NCBI RefSeq assembly: GCF_036013645.1
Contig: NZ_CP107869.1
Span: forward strand, 6,262,001-6,326,000
DNA from: Streptomyces sp. NBC_00490
GTDB taxonomy: Bacteria; Actinomycetota; Actinomycetes; Streptomycetales; Streptomycetaceae
Reading direction: 5' to 3'
DNA: 64,000 nucleotides
Part shown: positions 60,248-64,000 of the stretch, in pieces
Layout of the letters: each line of letters begins with the position of its first letter
How positions within the stretch are numbered: position 1 is the first letter of the stretch
The notes under the pieces: generated by a model
Told to the model about the DNA's origin: nothing
Seen by the model: only the letters and a program-made list of their open reading frames with translations
Databases searched by the model: none
Translations under genes and position numbers: made by a program

Positions 60248-61069
60248 TCACCAGTGCACGACGACCTTGTCGCCGTCGCGGACCTCGTCGAACAGCTCCG
60301 CGATCACCGCCTCGTCCCGCACGTTGACGCAGCCGTGCGAGGCGCCCGCGTAGCCCCGGGCCGCGAAGTCGGACGAGTAGTGCACCGCCTGGCCGCCGCT
60401 GAAGAACATCGCGTACGGCATCGGTGAGTCGTAGAGCGTCGAGACGTGGTGGCGCGACTTCCAGTAGACGCTGAACACGCCTTCCCTGGTCGGTGTGTAC
60501 TCCGAGCCGAACCGCACCGGCACGGTGGTGACGGTCCGCCCGTCCACCATCCAGCGCAAGGTGCGGCTCGACTTGCTGATGCACAGCACCCGGCCGGTCA
60601 GACAGCGCGCGTCCGGCTTGTCGGCCGGCTGTCCGCCCATCAGATACAGCTCCCACTTGCCGGGCTCGTGCGTCATCCTCAGCAGCCGCTGCCAGGTGAC
60701 GGTGTCGGTCTCGCCGGTCTTCGGCAGCCCGCGCTTGCCCTGGAACCCCTTGACGGCCTCCTCGGTCGTCCCGTCGTACGTCCCGGTCGGTCCCTCGAAG
60801 ATCCAGGCCACCTGTCGCAGCCGGGCCTGCAGCTCACGGACGTCACGGCCCGTGTCGCCGGGGGAGAGCAGCACCTTCGGCGGGGCCTTCGTCGGCTCGG
60901 CACCGGGCTGGTCGTCCTTCGCGCCGGCCGAGGACGAGGGGGAGCTCTTGGGCAGCTCGACCCGCACCGGGCCCTTCCCGTCGCCGTCGGACGCCTGCAC
61001 GGTGCAGCCGCCCACGGCCGCCACCGCCACCAGCGCGGCGATCGCTCTCCTCATGCCCTCTGTACGCAT
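60248..61069 (-). CDS. L,D-transpeptidase with peptidoglycan-binding domain (lipoprotein)
   Basis: A 273-residue exported protein with a lipobox-like AVGGC near residue 22. A PG_binding_1 domain follows (SPGDTGRDVRELQARLRQVAW...DGTTEEAVKGFQGKRGLPKTGETDTVTWQRL). The YkuD catalytic domain is at the C-terminus (RFGSEYTPTREGVFSVYWK, then HYSSDF and SHGCVNVR with Cys247 as nucleophile). Such enzymes form 3-3 cross-links in peptidoglycan or attach lipoproteins. ATG at 61069 follows GGGGGCGGA. It is convergent with the second anti-sigma-like gene; the 189 bases between show no clear hairpin. Confidence 0.92.
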   Translation of the reverse strand: MRTEGMRRAIAALVAVAAVGGCTVQASDGDGKGPVRVELPKSSPSSSAGAKDDQPGAEPTKAPPKVLLSPGDTGRDVRELQARLRQVAWIFEGPTGTYDGTTEEAVKGFQGKRGLPKTGETDTVTWQRLLRMTHEPGKWELYLMGGQPADKPDARCLTGRVLCISKSSRTLRWMVDGRTVTTVPVRFGSEYTPTREGVFSVYWKSRHHVSTLYDSPMPYAMFFSGGQAVHYSSDFAARGYAGASHGCVNVRDEAVIAELFDEVRDGDKVVVHW

Positions 61070-61193
61070 GTCCGCCCCCGCCTATTCACCACTTGTGTCA
61101 CCAGAGATGGCTTCCCGCGGATGACTGGTTGCGAACGGCACGGCATGGTGGTGAACGACCGGCGAGTGATTTCCCAGCGGGAGGCGGCACACC

Positions 61194-62774
61194 ATGGCGC
61201 GCGAGTCGGAGTCCGGACTGCCCATCGAACCGGTCTACGGTCCCGGGGACCTGGACGGCTGGGACCCCGTGGAGAAGCTGGGCGAGCCGGGCGCGTACCC
61301 CTTCACCCGCGGCGTCTACCCGTCGATGTACACGGGCCGCCCCTGGACCATGCGCCAGTACGCCGGCTTCGGTACGGCGACGGAGTCCAACGCCCGCTAC
61401 CGGCAGCTGATCGCCCACGGCACGACGGGTCTGTCGGTCGCCTTCGACCTGCCGACCCAGATGGGCCACGACTCGGACGCCCCGATCGCGCACGGCGAGG
61501 TCGGCAAGGTGGGGGTGGCGATCGACTCGGTCGAGGACATGCGGGTGCTGTTCGACGGGATCCCGCTGGACCAGGTCTCGACGTCGATGACGATCAACGC
61601 GCCCGCGGCCCTGTTGCTGCTGATGTACCAGCTGGTGGCGGAGGAACAGGGCGTACCGGCGCGGCAGCTGACGGGCACGATCCAGAACGACGTGCTGAAG
61701 GAGTACATCGCGCGGGGGACGTACATCTTCCCGCCCAAGCCCTCGCTCCGGCTCATCGCCGACATCTTCAAGTACTGCCGGACCGAGATCCCGAGGTGGA
61801 ACACCATCTCGATCTCCGGCTACCACATGGCGGAGGCCGGGGCCTCGCCCGCGCAGGAGATCGCCTTCACGCTGGCCGACGGCATCGAGTACGTCCGCAC
61901 CGCGGTGGCGGCCGGAATGGACGTCGACGACTTCGCCCCGCGTCTCTCCTTCTTCTTCGTGGCCCGTACGACGCTCCTGGAGGAGGTCGCCAAGTTCCGT
62001 GCGGCCAGGCGTATCTGGGCGCGTGTGATGCGGGACGAGTTCGGCGCGAAGAACCCCAAGTCCCTCATGCTGCGTTTCCACACCCAGACCGCCGGGGTCC
62101 AGCTGACGGCCCAGCAGCCGGAGGTGAACCTCGTCCGGGTCGCCGTCCAGGGCCTGGCGGCGGTGCTGGGCGGCACGCAGTCCCTGCACACGAACTCCTT
62201 CGACGAGGCGATCGCGCTGCCGACCGACAAGTCGGCGAGGCTGGCCCTGCGCACCCAGCAGGTCCTGGCGTACGAGACGGACGTGACGGCGACGGTCGAC
62301 CCGTTCGCCGGGTCGTACGTCGTCGAGAGGATGACGGACGACGTGGAGGCGGCCGCCCTCGGCCTCATGCGCAGGGTCGAGGATCTCGGGGGTGCGGTGG
62401 CGGCCATCGAGCACGGTTTCCAGAAGGACGAGATCGAGCGCAGCGCGTACCGCATCGCGCAGGAGACGGACTCGGGCGAGCGGGTCGTCGTGGGCGTCAA
62501 CCGTTTCCGGCTCGACGAGGAGGAGCCGTACGAGCCGCTGCGCGTCGACCCGGCCATCGAGGCCCAGCAGGCCGAGCGGCTGGCCCGGCTGCGCGCCGAG
62601 CGCGACCAGCGGGCGGTGGACACGGCCCTGACGGCCCTGAAGAAGGCCGCCGAGGGCGAGGACAACGTCCTGTACCCCATGAAGGAGGCGCTACGGGCCC
62701 GGGCCACGGTCGGCGAGGTGTGCAACGCGCTGCGGGAGATCTGGGGGACCTACGTTCCGGCGGACGCGTTCTAG
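61194..62774 (+). CDS. Methylmalonyl-CoA mutase family large subunit (stand-alone catalytic domain)
   Basis: A 526-residue TIM-barrel acyl-CoA mutase domain. It carries Tyr56 in [10 protein letters not shown] and Arg174 in [12 protein letters not shown], spaced 118 residues like Tyr89 and Arg207 of methylmalonyl-CoA mutase (from memory); isobutyryl-CoA mutase has Phe and Gln there. [15 protein letters not shown] and [19 protein letters not shown] are family signatures. The C-terminal B12-binding domain (DxHxxG) is absent, so a separate small subunit must supply the cofactor; none is in this window. The ATG at 61194 follows GGGAGG. Confidence 0.9.
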   Translation: MARESESGLPIEPVYGPGDLDGWDPVEKLGEPGAYPFTRGVYPSMYTGRPWTMRQYAGFGTATESNARYRQLIAHGTTGLSVAFDLPTQMGHDSDAPIAHGEVGKVGVAIDSVEDMRVLFDGIPLDQVSTSMTINAPAALLLLMYQLVAEEQGVPARQLTGTIQNDVLKEYIARGTYIFPPKPSLRLIADIFKYCRTEIPRWNTISISGYHMAEAGASPAQEIAFTLADGIEYVRTAVAAGMDVDDFAPRLSFFFVARTTLLEEVAKFRAARRIWARVMRDEFGAKNPKSLMLRFHTQTAGVQLTAQQPEVNLVRVAVQGLAAVLGGTQSLHTNSFDEAIALPTDKSARLALRTQQVLAYETDVTATVDPFAGSYVVERMTDDVEAAALGLMRRVEDLGGAVAAIEHGFQKDEIERSAYRIAQETDSGERVVVGVNRFRLDEEEPYEPLRVDPAIEAQQAERLARLRAERDQRAVDTALTALKKAAEGEDNVLYPMKEALRARATVGEVCNALREIWGTYVPADAF

Positions 62775-62792
62775 CGTGCGACACTCGCTTTC

Positions 62793-63440
62793 ATGTTCGG
62801 TGTCATCGACCTCCCCACCTATCTCGCGGGCCTTGTCCTGATCGTTCTCCTCCCCGGGCCCAACTCCCTGTACGTGCTCTCCGTCGCCGCCCGGCGCGGG
62901 GTGCGGGCGGGGTACACGGCGGCGGCCGGGGTGTGGTGCGGGGACGCCGTGCTGATGACGCTGTCGGCCGCGGGGGTCGCCTCGCTGCTCCAGGCCAACG
63001 CCGTGCTGTTCGGGATCGTGAAGTACGCGGGCGCCGGGTACCTGACCTGGCTGGCGGTCGGGATGCTGCGGGCCGCGTGGGGGATGTGGCGGGCGCGAGG
63101 GGAGGCGGCCGCGGTCGCGGAACCCGGTGCCGCCGATGAGCGGCCCTACCGCCGTGCCCTGGTCATCAGCCTGTTCAACCCCAAGGCGATCCTGTTCTTC
63201 GTCGCCTTTTTCGTGCAGTTCGTCGACCCCGGGTACGCGTACCCGGCCCTGTCCTTCGTCGTGCTCGGTGTGCTCGCGCAGTTCGCGAGCTTCCTGTATC
63301 TCACCGCGCTGATATTCAGCGGGACGAGGCTGGCGGACGCGTTCCGTCGCCGGAGGCGGCTGTCGGCGGGGGCGACATCGGCGGCGGGGGCGCTGTTCCT
63401 GGGGTTCGCGGTGAAGCTGTCGCTCGCCGGCGGCGTGTGA
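62793..63440 (+). CDS. leuE: LysE/LeuE-family amino acid exporter
   Basis: A 215-residue protein with six hydrophobic helices of the LysE/RhtB superfamily. The signature LVLIVLLPGPNSLYVLSVAARRGVRAGY is clear, followed by GVWCGDAVLM and later FNPKAILFFVAFFVQFV. The pattern (DLPTYLAGLV start) fits the leucine-efflux LeuE branch; the symbol is given on that likeness. It starts 18 bases after the mutase stop and could be cotranscribed. Confidence 0.82.
   Translation: MFGVIDLPTYLAGLVLIVLLPGPNSLYVLSVAARRGVRAGYTAAAGVWCGDAVLMTLSAAGVASLLQANAVLFGIVKYAGAGYLTWLAVGMLRAAWGMWRARGEAAAVAEPGAADERPYRRALVISLFNPKAILFFVAFFVQFVDPGYAYPALSFVVLGVLAQFASFLYLTALIFSGTRLADAFRRRRRLSAGATSAAGALFLGFAVKLSLAGGV

Positions 63441-64000
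<560 letters not shown>

Noticed and set aside
61070..61193. Cobalamin riboswitch before the mutase gene
   Set aside because: The 124 bases are too short and lack the B12-box; only an ordinary Shine-Dalgarno is visible.

Overview
The window is high-GC actinobacterial DNA, almost certainly a Streptomyces chromosome. Evidence: strong third-position G/C bias, GTG and TTG starts, many 1-4 base stop/start overlaps, MocR, ECF sigma and RsbW-like regulators, an SCO4848-family membrane protein, and a block of glyA, trpS and sdhCDAB that I remember as a Streptomyces core arrangement (not checked). Most of it reads as core chromosome with one fresh transposon insertion. No tRNA, rRNA, CRISPR array or prophage was recognised.

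Layout. 1-4.8 kb: end of a choline-dehydrogenase-like gene, overlapping a glycine betaine ABC transporter (ATPase, double permease, lipoprotein receptor), i.e. osmoprotectant synthesis plus uptake. 4.9-8.4 kb: small secreted protein; an overlapping three-gene operon (PEP-mutase-like protein and two AhpD-like paralogues sharing an identical 78-bp tract) divergent from a MocR regulator. 8.5-12 kb: DMT exporter, a lipoprotein with a glutathionylspermidine-synthase-like ligase, a methyltransferase. 12-18 kb: a ZTP (pfl) riboswitch in front of glyA, an ECF sigma factor with membrane partners, trpS, a 2'-5' RNA ligase-like protein. 18-22 kb: DprE2-, DprE1-, PAP2- and UbiA-type genes that together look like the decaprenyl-phospho-arabinose pathway. 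22-28 kb: YihY/BrkB protein, D-Ala-D-Ala carboxypeptidase, metallophosphoesterase, an orphan peptide-binding protein and an RsbW-like ATPase. 28-34 kb: two-component system, MMPL transporter with an extra beta-sandwich domain, TetR and VOC proteins.

34-37.5 kb holds the most interesting unit: a 130-residue predicted beta-grasp (ubiquitin/ThiS-like) protein ending in Gly-Gly, whose stop codon overlaps the start of an 824-residue DUF4132 protein. At 37.5-40.2 kb an intact IS256-family element splits an M48 metalloprotease gene, with an exact 9-bp target duplication. 40.3-48.7 kb: secreted lectin-like protein, Uma2 nuclease-like protein, sdhCDAB with a terminator, OHCU decarboxylase-like protein, GH20 hexosaminidase and a DUF4328 membrane protein. 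48.7-49.6 kb is an 848-bp stretch without a gene, carrying a 117-bp tandem repeat. 49.6-56.5 kb: small uncharacterised proteins (DUF1877, DUF4241 and two paralogues) around a secreted PGRP amidase with FG-GAP repeats. 56.7-60 kb: two tandem, paralogous ECF sigma/membrane partner pairs. 60.2-64 kb: L,D-transpeptidase, methylmalonyl-CoA mutase large subunit, LeuE-type exporter and the end of a flavin monooxygenase cut by the window edge.

Recurring themes are cell-envelope biogenesis (carboxypeptidase, L,D-transpeptidase, PGRP amidase, GH20, arabinose-lipid genes) and envelope signalling (three ECF systems, one two-component system).
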